Shown in pieces: positions 25,934 through 34,505 of a stretch of 64,000 nt of DNA. The number at the start of each line of letters is the position of its first letter. Position 1 is the first letter of the stretch. Position numbers and translations under genes: made by a program. The DNA comes from Providencia sp. R33 (GTDB lineage Bacteria; Pseudomonadota; Gammaproteobacteria; Enterobacterales; Enterobacteriaceae). The notes beneath the pieces are model-generated. The model was not told where the DNA came from, ran no database searches, and was given only the letters and a program-made list of their open reading frames with translations. The DNA lies in contig NZ_CP072453.1 in NCBI RefSeq assembly GCF_019343475.1, positions 2,542,001-2,606,000 of the forward strand, in the 5' to 3' direction.

Positions 25934-26692
25934 CTACCGTTGGTACTCTCTTGGTGTCATTCCGCTCATTTTACGAAAAAAACTAATAAACGCACTGTCA
26001 CTCGTAAGCCCCAGTTCTTGACTAATAAAATGATATGGCTTTTCTTGTGCTAGCAATTCAACTGCTTTAATAAACCGCCATTGCTGCCGCCATGTTTGGT
26101 ACGTCATTCCCGTTTCTTTTAAAAAAATACGGGTTATTGTCTTTTCGCTAGCGCCGACAATTTGGGCAAGTTGGCTCAAATTAGGGGGTAATTGCTCGAT
26201 ATCGAGGTGTTTCAGGCGCCTATCTTGCGGTAAAGAAAGCAAAGTTGGTTCGGTTGTGGCTGCTTGCAATTCATCAATAAAAACAGGTAATAAATTGGCT
26301 AACCTTCCCTTTTTCCAATCACTGTCAAAGGGTGCGATAGCAATACGCTCTAATAACTCCCTTAACAACGGTGAAATGCTCAAAATGACCACTTCGTTCT
26401 CGAGCTTTTGGGCATATTCTCCACCAAGATAAACTGACCGATAACCCACTGATTCACGCATTTGTGCGCGATGATGAACATGTGGCGGGATCCATGCCAC
26501 CCTACCAGGGGGTAACAGAGAGAGACGGTTTTCGAGGGATATACGAATGCACCCTTGCTGGGTAAACAAAAGTTGCCCCATTTCATGGGTATGCGTGCCT
26601 GAATCGTGCTGACCCATTTGCGCAGCAATCCCTAAAACAGGGGCGGGATACCAGTGTGTTTGAAACTCATCCGTTTGATTTAACCACGCCAT
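25934..26692 (-). CDS. AraC-family transcriptional regulator
   Basis: The 252-residue product has an N-terminal cupin-like domain (HTHEMGQLLFTQQGCIRI, about residues 34-53) that would bind an effector. At the C-terminus it has an AraC/XylS double helix-turn-helix (about residues 165-250, SEKTITRIFLKETG and LGLTSDSAFISFFRKMSGMTP). It resembles the NimR (YeaM) type. It is divergent from an MFS exporter with 119 bp between the starts, so it probably controls that gene. The ligand is unknown. Confidence 0.85.
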   Translation of the reverse strand: MAWLNQTDEFQTHWYPAPVLGIAAQMGQHDSGTHTHEMGQLLFTQQGCIRISLENRLSLLPPGRVAWIPPHVHHRAQMRESVGYRSVYLGGEYAQKLENEVVILSISPLLRELLERIAIAPFDSDWKKGRLANLLPVFIDELQAATTEPTLLSLPQDRRLKHLDIEQLPPNLSQLAQIVGASEKTITRIFLKETGMTYQTWRQQWRFIKAVELLAQEKPYHFISQELGLTSDSAFISFFRKMSGMTPREYQR

Positions 26693-26811
26693 AGCTTGTC
26701 CGATTTTTGATATTAATAGTCTTTATTATTGTAATAAGACACCTAAATTACCATTAAACTGCCCATCATTGACAGGTTAGACCATTATTTTTTATTACAC
26801 AGGGTAAAAAA

Positions 26812-27951
26812 ATGAACATGAAACACCCTCTATCATTATGGCTGGCTGTAGCCCTAATGATGTTCCCACAGATTGTGGAAACCATCTACAGCCCTGCACT
26901 GACGGGCATTGCGAGCGCTTTTTCAGTGAATGCAGAACAAGCTTCACAGACGCTTTCGCTCTATTTCTTTGCCTTTGCATTGGGGGTTGTATTTTGGGGG
27001 AGAGCCTGCGATACGGTTGGCCGTCGCCCAACGATTTTAGCGGGTTTGCTGGTTTATGGGATAGCTTCAATGGGTGCCTTGTTTATTAGCCAATTTTATC
27101 TGTTACTGCTGCTGCGAATGCTAGCTGCTTTTGGGGCCGCTGTAGGCTCAATTGGTACACAAACGGCAATGCGGGATAGCTATCAAGGCCATGAATTAGC
27201 AAAAGTTTTCTCAATTATGGGCATTGCATTGGCTATCAGCCCTGCACTCGGTATGTTATTAGGCTCAGGTCTCGTCAGTTTGGCGGGTTATCGTGGTGTT
27301 TTTATTGGTTTAGCTATTTTAGCTATCGTACTTTTACTGTGGTCAATATATCGATTACCAGAAACACGCCCTGAAAACGTGATCAAAATCCCATTTATGG
27401 AGACATTTTTACGGATGATCACGGATAAAGAGATTATGAGAAATGTGATCTTGATAGCATTTTTCAACATTAATTTATTTAGCTATTATCAGCTGGCACC
27501 TTTCAGTTTTGAACAATTAATGCTCACTCAGCAACAATTTGGTTTCACGGGAATTTTATTGGCACTTGGAGTGGGGTTAGGCTCGATGATTAACCGCCAT
27601 TTATTGGCTAAAAAACACACACCCGAGCAACTTATTAAGTTATCGAGTGCCATTTCTTTAGTTAGTGGCTGTACAGTTTTCGTTCTTATGGATTCCGTTT
27701 GGTTCGTTTTACCCGTCATCGGCGTCGTTATTGGCTATGGCATTGCGATCCCGAATATCCTTGCTCACGCATTAAACCGTTATGGCGACCGAAAAGGCAC
27801 TGCCGGCGCGATTTTAGGTTTGCTTTATTATATCGGGCTCGCCATCGGGCTGATGGTCGCAGGCTGGAGCCAACACTTAGGTTTAGTGCTCGCTATCTCT
27901 AGTTTGGTTCTCGTTCTTGCATCACTACACTATCGCGTTTATACGAGTTAA
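26812..27951 (+). CDS. MFS drug/proton antiporter (Bcr/CflA-like)
   Basis: This 379-residue permease has about twelve membrane helices. It resembles DHA1-type multidrug efflux proteins of the Bcr/CflA group: the motif A-like WGRACDTVGRRPTIL lies between helices 2 and 3, and a motif C-like SPALGMLLGSGLV lies in helix 5. ATG 26812 has AGGG about seven bases upstream. It is transcribed divergently from the AraC-type gene, which suggests a substrate-inducible exporter. The substrate cannot be read from the sequence. Confidence 0.85.
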   Translation: MNMKHPLSLWLAVALMMFPQIVETIYSPALTGIASAFSVNAEQASQTLSLYFFAFALGVVFWGRACDTVGRRPTILAGLLVYGIASMGALFISQFYLLLLLRMLAAFGAAVGSIGTQTAMRDSYQGHELAKVFSIMGIALAISPALGMLLGSGLVSLAGYRGVFIGLAILAIVLLLWSIYRLPETRPENVIKIPFMETFLRMITDKEIMRNVILIAFFNINLFSYYQLAPFSFEQLMLTQQQFGFTGILLALGVGLGSMINRHLLAKKHTPEQLIKLSSAISLVSGCTVFVLMDSVWFVLPVIGVVIGYGIAIPNILAHALNRYGDRKGTAGAILGLLYYIGLAIGLMVAGWSQHLGLVLAISSLVLVLASLHYRVYTS

Positions 27952-27979
27952 CTTATTGTTTTACTAACATACATAATTT

Positions 27980-28419
27980 TCTAAGTGTGTTGTAGCTAGG
28001 CGGCAAATAAGGATAGCCAACATAGGTACAGCTTGATATATGGCTATAAATTAAAATACGTTTTTCTTTTAAGCCTAGGTTTTTTCTAAATAGTTGCTGC
28101 TGTAACAAGGCAGCAAAATGAAGTCATCACGGGGAGCATACATAAGTATGTGACCCCGTGTGGCTGAATGAAGCTAACGCCGTGACAGCGCTAAATATGA
28201 CAAAAAAATGGATGCATACATAAGTATGTGACTAAAGTTCGCGAATGCAGCCAACAACGCAGTGATTAAAAAATGACGAAGGTTAGATAAACATTTAATT
28301 CTCTAAATAGTTCGAGTTGTGGCTAGGCGGCAAATGAGGATAGCTTGGGGAGCATACATAAGTATGTGACCCAAGTAGCCGAGTGAAGCCAACGCCGCCA
28401 CAGCTCGAAATATGACGAG
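27980..28419. repeat. Cluster of ERIC-like elements
   Basis: The 471-bp gap between two convergent genes is filled by ERIC-like sequence. It holds a left-half fragment (27980-28017), a diverged near-full element (28086-28201), a fragment with core and right half (28202-28277), and a full element (28301-28419). The shared core GCATACATAAGTATGTGAC corresponds to the ERIC core CTTACATAAGTAAGTGAC. The full element has imperfect terminal inverted repeats (CTCTAAATAGTTCGAG / CTCGAAATATGACGAG). It ends 3 bp before the ybgI stop codon. Confidence 0.85.
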
Positions 28420-28422
28420 AAT

Positions 28423-29166
28423 TTAGGCTGGGTTATCGATATCGACAAACTCGGCGTCCAACCCCTGCTCATCGACTAACCACTGAGTCAGCGCCTTAAT
28501 CCCGTAACGCTCCGTTGCATGGTGCCCTGCACTGTAAAAATGGATCCCCATTTCCCTTGCGATATGGATCGTTTGTTCTGAGACTTCCCCTGTTACAAAG
28601 GCGTCAACTCCAAACTCTGCAGCTTGCAAAATAAAACCTTGCCCGCCCCCTGTGCACCATGCGATTTGGCGAATTTCTTCTTTCGCGTTATCACCACAGT
28701 GAAGGACTTTACGGCCTAGGCGCGTTTCTAAGCGCGAGGTCAACTCTGCTGGGGTTATTGGCTGGTCAAAAAAGCCAAATGGCATCAATGGGTCAATTTG
28801 GCCATTCACTTGTACGCCCATGATATAAGCAAGCTGTGTATTGTTACCTAATTGATGATGAGCATCTAAAGGAAGGTGATAACCATAAAGGTTAATATCG
28901 TTGGCTAATAATGTTTTTAATCGGTTTTTTTTCATGCCTTTAATAATGGCTGGCTCATTTTTCCAAAAATAGCCATGGTGAACAATCACCGCATCCGCCT
29001 TTTTCTCAACAGCGACATCGAGTAAAGCTTGGCAGGCCGTCACTCCTGTAATGATTTTATGCACATGGGGACGGCCTTCAACTTGCAGCCCATTTGGTGC
29101 GAAATCTTGAAACTCACTCACTTTAAGTTCGTCGTTAATGACTTCTTCTAATCTTAAGTTATGCAT
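28423..29166 (-). CDS. ybgI: Nif3-like metal-binding protein YbgI
   Basis: This is a NIF3/YbgI-family protein, a toroidal hexamer with a dinuclear metal site and no settled function (some annotate it as type 2 GTP cyclohydrolase I). The 247 residues equal the E. coli length. Metal-ligand motifs are visible: VIVHHGYFWK (about residue 62), HLPLDAH (about 97) and AGHHATERYG (about 217). ERIC-like sequence abuts its 3' end. Confidence 0.93.
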   Translation of the reverse strand: MHNLRLEEVINDELKVSEFQDFAPNGLQVEGRPHVHKIITGVTACQALLDVAVEKKADAVIVHHGYFWKNEPAIIKGMKKNRLKTLLANDINLYGYHLPLDAHHQLGNNTQLAYIMGVQVNGQIDPLMPFGFFDQPITPAELTSRLETRLGRKVLHCGDNAKEEIRQIAWCTGGGQGFILQAAEFGVDAFVTGEVSEQTIHIAREMGIHFYSAGHHATERYGIKALTQWLVDEQGLDAEFVDIDNPA

Positions 29167-29312
29167 TATGTTGTCCTTTTTACCGCATAGCGAATCTATA
29201 ACGCCATTTTGAATATAATTTACTGATAAGCAATAAGCATAAGCGGAAACACACTTTTTTTCTGTGTTATTTGAAGTGCATCATTCGAAAAGGAAATGAA
29301 GGATATAAAAGA

Positions 29313-29342
29313 CAAAACCCCCACAACGAGTCATTGCAGGGG
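29313..29342 (-). terminator. Terminator of ybfA
   Basis: Leftward CCCCTGCAA and TTGTGGGG form a stem with two G-U pairs, followed by TTTT, 27 bp after the ybfA stop. Confidence 0.75.
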
Positions 29343-29369
29343 CTATTATCAATTACTTAAGATGTAGGG

Positions 29370-29576
29370 TTAGCGATGGCTTTCGAGCGTGTTCTCTGAA
29401 CGCTCTAGCCAGACAGGCTTATCGCTTGTTTTCGACCACACTTTATTTAAGTAACTGTAATATTGAGCTCTTTTCGGGTGAAACACCATAACAGGAAACG
29501 CAATAATGCCTGCGGTAACAGCAGCAGTGCGGCGTGCAAGTACCTGATTACGGGAATATTCGCGGTATGTGGACAT
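29370..29576 (-). CDS. ybfA: DUF2517 protein YbfA
   Basis: This is a small conserved enterobacterial protein of unknown function. The 68 residues equal E. coli YbfA in length and share SYLNKVWSKTSDKPVWLER and the N-terminal YREYSRN stretch. One hydrophobic segment (about residues 16-32, RTAAVTAGIIAFPVMVF) suggests membrane association. As in E. coli it lies beside and divergent from kdpFABC. Confidence 0.9.
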   Translation of the reverse strand: MSTYREYSRNQVLARRTAAVTAGIIAFPVMVFHPKRAQYYSYLNKVWSKTSDKPVWLERSENTLESHR

Positions 29577-29922
29577 CGATATCCTCCTTCAGTTGCCACT
29601 TTATTTGTCGATCCCAGTTTTGCTCCAAAAAACTCCCCAAATACAGCTATTCCACAGAGCGACTAAAACCGAACAGATAATATGAAAATTAATTAACTGA
29701 TTATAGAATAGCGTAAATTGTGTAATAAAACTACTCATCTGACCACTAAAATTAAATCTTTACTAATAATTACCTATCATTCTGTATTTTTACTACGATA
29801 TTTAACCTTAAATCGTTTTAAATAAACATTTAAACAACAATCCAATAACAAACTATAATTTAAGTGCTATTACTTACTTTATTAAATAGTGTCAGCCCCA
29901 CTAAGTTGATTAAAAAGAGGGG
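29577..29922. other. ybfA-kdp intergenic region
   Basis: This AT-rich gap between divergent ybfA and kdpF holds no gene that I can see. The KdpE operator lies at its right end, beginning at 29923. Confidence 0.6.
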
Positions 29923-29945
29923 ATTTTTATACTTTTTTTACACCC
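29923..29945 (+). promoter_or_regulatory. KdpE operator upstream of kdpFABC
   Basis: This T-rich block (TTTTTATACTTTTTTTACA at its centre) agrees, as far as I recall it, with the E. coli KdpE-binding site along its whole length. It lies about 77 bp before the kdpF start. It would mediate KdpDE induction at low potassium or high osmolarity. Confidence 0.8.
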
Positions 29946-30021
29946 AGCCCTATCTTTTTATCAGCTTCTTTACAACGAACTCTCTACCCTTATTTCATGG
30001 AAATAATAAGGAGAAAACACT

Positions 30022-30111
30022 GTGTCATTACTTTCCATTTTTGGGGCAGTTCTCGTTGTTCTACTGCTGGTTTATCTGATTTACGCCCTGCTTAACGCGG
30101 AGGATTTCTGA
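30022..30111 (+). CDS. kdpF: K+-transporting ATPase small subunit KdpF
   Basis: KdpF is a 29-residue single-helix peptide that stabilises the KdpFABC complex in the inner membrane. It starts at GTG 30022, with AAGGAG eight bases upstream, and reads VLLLVYLIYALLNAEDF at its end, matching the family's LLxYLxYALxNAExF pattern. Only one base separates its stop from the kdpA start. Its length is that of E. coli KdpF. Confidence 0.94.
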   Translation: MSLLSIFGAVLVVLLLVYLIYALLNAEDF

Positions 30112-30112
30112 T

Positions 30113-31816
30113 ATGGCCACTACTGCATTTTTACTGATTGGCAGCTTCCTGTTAGTCTTACTTATCTTGGCTAAACCATTAGGCAATGGAATCGCGCGTC
30201 TTATTGACGGTGATATCCCTCGCCCTTTAATGGCAAGCGAATCATTACTTTGGCGTTTAGCAGGTATTAAACAACCTGGAAAATCAGCGGCCGAAATGAA
30301 TTGGCGACAATATGCCTTAGCCATAGTTTTATTCAATGTGCTGGGTTTTGTTTTGTTGTTCGCCATTTTAATGTTTCAGGGCAGTTTGCCACTCAATCCA
30401 CAACATTTTGCTGGTATGAGTTGGGATTTAGCCTTCAATACGGCGATAAGTTTCGTAGCAAACACCAACTGGCAATCTTACAGTGGTGAAAACACGCTAA
30501 GTTATTTGAGCCAAATGGCAGGCTTAACTGTACAAAATTTCCTCTCGGCCTCAACAGGTATTGCCGTGGTTTTTGCTTTGATCCGTGCCTTCTCACGTCA
30601 TGGCAGTAAAACGTTAGGCAATGCATGGGTCGATATCTACCGTATCACCTTTTATTTATTGTTCCCTCTTGCCATTGTTGTCGCCTTATTTTTTGTCAGC
30701 CAAGGGGTGATCCAAAATTTTTCTGACTACCTCTTAGTCGACAATTTAGATAACACAACACAGCTATTGCCAATGGGCCCTGTGGCCTCCCAAGAAGCAA
30801 TCAAATTACTGGGAACTAATGGTGGTGGCTTCTTTGGTTCGAACTCTTCACATCCATTTGAAAACCCGACTGCATTGAGTAACTTTGTTCAAATGCTGGC
30901 GATATTCTTAATTCCTGCCGCATTGTGTTTTGCCTTCGGCCGTTCTGTGGGGGATAACAAACAAGGGCATACCTTGTTATGGGTTATGGGAATTATTTTT
31001 GTTATCGCCGCCATAGTGGTAATTAAAGCTGAGTACGTTGGCAACCCATTTTTAAGTGAACTGCATGCAAGCAGTAGCGCCAATATGGAAGGTAAAGAAA
31101 GCCGCTTTGGTGTTCTTTCCTCGGCTTTATATGCCGTTGTCACCACTGCAGCGTCATGTGGTGCTGTCAATGCGATGCATGATTCTTTTACGGCAATGGG
31201 CGGCATGATCCCAATGTGGCTAATGCAGATTGGTGAAGTCGTTTTTGGTGGTGTCGGCTCTGGCCTGTATGGCATGTTGTTATTTGTTCTACTCGCTGTC
31301 TTCCTTGCTGGACTGATGATTGGCCGTACTCCCGAGTACTTAGGGAAAAAAATTGAAGTCCGTGAGATGAAGATGGTTGCACTGGCAATTTTAGTGACAC
31401 CAACCTTAGTGTTACTTGGTACAACTATTGCCTTAATGACCGATGCAGGACGTGCCGGTATTTTAAACCCTGGCGCTCATGGTTTTAGCGAAGTGTTATA
31501 TGCATTTTCATCGGCTGCCAATAACAATGGTAGTGCATTTGCGGGACTCAGTGCCAACACCCCGTTCTACAATGTGCTACTTGCTATCGCTATGTTTGTT
31601 GGGCGCTTTGGTGTCATCTTGCCTGTACTTGCTATCGCAGGTTCGATGGCACTCAAAAAATCCCAAGCACAAAGTCAGGCAACATTGCCGACCTCTGGCC
31701 CACTTTTTATTGGCTTATTAATCTTTACAGTCCTCCTTATTGGCGCACTGACTTTTGTCCCTGCACTGGCACTCGGTCCAATTGCTGAGCAGTTACAAAT
31801 TGGTTTTGCGGGATAA
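30113..31816 (+). CDS. kdpA: K+-transporting ATPase subunit A KdpA
   Basis: KdpA is the potassium-selective channel-like subunit of the high-affinity Kdp pump. The 567-residue product (E. coli 557) has about ten helices and several selectivity-filter-like loops, among them SFVANTNWQSYSGE, LGTNGGGFFGSNSSHPFENP, TTAASCGAVNAMHDSF and SSAANNNGSAFAGL. It is followed by kdpB after 13 bp. Confidence 0.97.
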   Translation: MATTAFLLIGSFLLVLLILAKPLGNGIARLIDGDIPRPLMASESLLWRLAGIKQPGKSAAEMNWRQYALAIVLFNVLGFVLLFAILMFQGSLPLNPQHFAGMSWDLAFNTAISFVANTNWQSYSGENTLSYLSQMAGLTVQNFLSASTGIAVVFALIRAFSRHGSKTLGNAWVDIYRITFYLLFPLAIVVALFFVSQGVIQNFSDYLLVDNLDNTTQLLPMGPVASQEAIKLLGTNGGGFFGSNSSHPFENPTALSNFVQMLAIFLIPAALCFAFGRSVGDNKQGHTLLWVMGIIFVIAAIVVIKAEYVGNPFLSELHASSSANMEGKESRFGVLSSALYAVVTTAASCGAVNAMHDSFTAMGGMIPMWLMQIGEVVFGGVGSGLYGMLLFVLLAVFLAGLMIGRTPEYLGKKIEVREMKMVALAILVTPTLVLLGTTIALMTDAGRAGILNPGAHGFSEVLYAFSSAANNNGSAFAGLSANTPFYNVLLAIAMFVGRFGVILPVLAIAGSMALKKSQAQSQATLPTSGPLFIGLLIFTVLLIGALTFVPALALGPIAEQLQIGFAG

Positions 31817-31829
31817 TCAGGGGAAAAAA

Positions 31830-33893
31830 ATGAAAAAGCAAAAAACACCTTTATTTGATAAAAAATTAATCCAGCAATCCATTTTTGATGCTGTGAAAAA
31901 ATGCACGCCACAAGCACAATGGCGTAACCCTGTGATGTTTGTAGTGTATATCGGTAGCCTCATTACCACCTTATTATGGGCGGCAATGGTGGCAGGGGTA
32001 ACTGAAGGAAGCGCATGGTTTAGCGGTATGGTCACCTTGTGGTTATGGTTTACTGTACTGTTCGCCAATTTTGCTGAAGCTTTAGCTGAAGGCCGCAGTA
32101 AGGCTCAAGCGCAAAGTCTAAAAGGGGTAAAACAGCAAAGCAATGCCACGCGCCTTGCCGCTGCCTCATTGGACGCAACACAAGAAATAGTGAGTTCCGA
32201 ACAATTGCGCAAAGGCGATATTGTCCTGATCCGCGCAGGGGAAACCATTCCTTGCGATGGGGAAGTTCTTGAAGGCGGTGCATCTGTGGATGAAAGCGCG
32301 ATCACAGGGGAATCAGCCCCAGTGATCCGTGAATCTGGCGGTGACTTTTCCTCTGTGACAGGCGGGACTCGTGTGCTGTCTGACTGGTTGATTGTTGAAT
32401 GTACCGTGAACCCCGGTGAGACATTCCTAGACCGCATGATCTCCATGGTGGAAGGTGCACAGCGCCGTAAAACACCGAATGAAATCGCCTTAACTATTTT
32501 GTTAACTGCACTCACCATTATCTTTGTATTAGTTTGTGCAACTTTGTACCCGTTTACGGTATTTGCCGCAGAGTATGCAGGGGCAGGCAGTGCAGTTTCT
32601 ATATTAGTGCTGATTGCATTACTCATTTGTTTAATTCCAACCACAATTGGCGGACTACTTTCTTCCATTGGCGTGGCAGGTATGAGCCGTATGTTGGGAG
32701 CTAATGTGATAGCCACCAGCGGGCGAGCTGTCGAAGCAGCGGGGGATGTGGATGTTTTATTACTCGATAAAACGGGCACCATTACACTGGGAAATCGCCA
32801 AGCCTCTGAGTTTCTGCCTTTAGCTGGCGTTACGGAAGAACAACTAGCGGATGCAGCGCAGCTCTCTTCACTTGCTGATGAAACCCCTGAAGGGCGCAGT
32901 ATCGTCGTGCTTGCGAAACAAAAATTCAATTTACGTGAAAGAGACATTCACGGATTGAATGCTACTTTCGTGCCATTCTCCGCAATGACTCGTATGAGTG
33001 GGGTTAACGTCGGTGAACGCATGATCCGCAAAGGCTCTGCCGATGCCATTCGCCGCTATGTTGAAGCGAATCATCAAAAATTCCCAGAGGAAGCGGACAA
33101 ACTCGTTGAAAAAGTCGCCCATTTAGGGGGAACACCATTAGTTGTTGTTGATGACCAAACTGTTTTAGGCGTTGTTGCGCTCAAAGATATCGTCAAAGGT
33201 GGGATGAAAGAACGCTTTGCCCAAATGCGCAGCATGGGGATCAAAACCGTAATGATCACAGGGGATAACCACTTAACTGCCGCAGCCATCGCGGCGGAAG
33301 CGGGTGTCGATGATTTCCTTGCTGAAGCAACTCCCGAAGCCAAGCTCGCCTTGATCCGCCAATACCAATCAGAAGGCCGACTAGTCGCTATGACGGGTGA
33401 TGGAACCAATGATGCCCCTGCACTCGCCCAAGCTGACGTGGCCGTTGCGATGAACTCAGGGACACAAGCCGCGAAAGAAGCAGGGAACATGGTGGATTTA
33501 GACTCAAACCCAACCAAGCTCATTGAAGTTGTACACATTGGTAAACAGATGCTGATGACCCGTGGTTCACTGACCACCTTCAGTATCGCAAATGATATTG
33601 CTAAATACTTTGCCATTATCCCTGCAGCATTTGCGGTGACATGGCCGCAGCTGAACGCATTAAATATCATGCACTTACATTCACCTGCATCCGCCTTGCT
33701 TTCTGCGGTGATCTTCAACGCACTGATTATTGTCTTTTTGATCCCATTGGCACTTAAAGGTGTGAATTATCGCCCCATGAGTTCCCAATCACTTTTGCAA
33801 CGAAACTTAGGCTTATATGGTTTAGGTGGCTTGATAGTGCCATTCGTGGGGATCAAATTGATCGATATGTTTATTAGCTTGTTTGGTATTTAA
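31830..33893 (+). CDS. kdpB: K+-transporting ATPase subunit B KdpB
   Basis: KdpB is the P-type ATPase subunit. I chose ATG 31830 (MKKQKTPLFDKKL), with CAGGGG upstream, giving 687 residues; a longer frame from 31755 overlaps kdpA. Key motifs are DESAITGESAPV in the actuator domain, LLDKTGTITLG with the phosphorylated Asp, and MTGDGTNDAPAL in the hinge region. It follows kdpA and precedes kdpC by 10 bp. Confidence 0.97.
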   Translation: MKKQKTPLFDKKLIQQSIFDAVKKCTPQAQWRNPVMFVVYIGSLITTLLWAAMVAGVTEGSAWFSGMVTLWLWFTVLFANFAEALAEGRSKAQAQSLKGVKQQSNATRLAAASLDATQEIVSSEQLRKGDIVLIRAGETIPCDGEVLEGGASVDESAITGESAPVIRESGGDFSSVTGGTRVLSDWLIVECTVNPGETFLDRMISMVEGAQRRKTPNEIALTILLTALTIIFVLVCATLYPFTVFAAEYAGAGSAVSILVLIALLICLIPTTIGGLLSSIGVAGMSRMLGANVIATSGRAVEAAGDVDVLLLDKTGTITLGNRQASEFLPLAGVTEEQLADAAQLSSLADETPEGRSIVVLAKQKFNLRERDIHGLNATFVPFSAMTRMSGVNVGERMIRKGSADAIRRYVEANHQKFPEEADKLVEKVAHLGGTPLVVVDDQTVLGVVALKDIVKGGMKERFAQMRSMGIKTVMITGDNHLTAAAIAAEAGVDDFLAEATPEAKLALIRQYQSEGRLVAMTGDGTNDAPALAQADVAVAMNSGTQAAKEAGNMVDLDSNPTKLIEVVHIGKQMLMTRGSLTTFSIANDIAKYFAIIPAAFAVTWPQLNALNIMHLHSPASALLSAVIFNALIIVFLIPLALKGVNYRPMSSQSLLQRNLGLYGLGGLIVPFVGIKLIDMFISLFGI

Positions 33894-33903
33894 GGATTTA
33901 ATT

Positions 33904-34494
33904 ATGAACATGATCCGTTCATCTATTATCATGTTATTAGTGTTAACCCTATTAACAGGGATAGCCTACCCTCTAATGGTCACAGGTCTTGCGAATGTCT
34001 TTTTTCCATGGCAAGCAAAAGGCTCTTTAGTCACACGGGATGAGCAGGTTATCGGTTCCAAACTGATTGGACAAAATATACAAAGTGAGGGGTATTTCCA
34101 TGGTCGCCCTTCCGCAACCGCGGAAACACCATACAACCCACTCGCTTCAGGGGGAAGCAACCTTGCTGTTAGTAACCCCGTGTTACAACAAACGATGGCA
34201 GAACGTAGTAAACTGCTGCGTGCTCAGAACCCAGATGCAGGGAATGCCATTCCTGTTGATTTACTGACCGCTTCCGCCAGCGGGCTTGATCCAAATATTT
34301 CGGTTGATGCCGCCATTTACCAAGCACCACGTATCGCGAAAAACAGACAGATTTCATTAGAAGCCGTAAAATCATTAATTACGGCGCAAACAGAAACAGC
34401 CTCACTGCCCTTTTTAGGCGAACCCATTGTGAATGTGCTACAACTGAATTTGGCACTTGATGAATATATGCAGCAAATGAATAGCCAACGTTAA
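33904..34494 (+). CDS. kdpC: K+-transporting ATPase subunit C KdpC
   Basis: KdpC is the periplasmic-facing assembly and affinity subunit of the Kdp pump. ATG 33904 (MNMIRSSIIML) has AAGGA about nine bases upstream and gives 196 residues. It has one N-terminal membrane helix (about residues 8-30), followed by the conserved YFHGRPSATAETPYNPLASGG and LLTASASGLDPNISVDAA motifs. It lies 11 bp before kdpD. Confidence 0.95.
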   Translation: MNMIRSSIIMLLVLTLLTGIAYPLMVTGLANVFFPWQAKGSLVTRDEQVIGSKLIGQNIQSEGYFHGRPSATAETPYNPLASGGSNLAVSNPVLQQTMAERSKLLRAQNPDAGNAIPVDLLTASASGLDPNISVDAAIYQAPRIAKNRQISLEAVKSLITAQTETASLPFLGEPIVNVLQLNLALDEYMQQMNSQR

Positions 34495-34505
34495 TAAGGT
34501 GAGTT

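Noticed and set aside
32105..32947. 280-codon minus-strand frame inside kdpB
   Set aside because: It lies wholly opposite the well-conserved KdpB ATPase and has a Ser/Pro/Thr-rich shadow composition.
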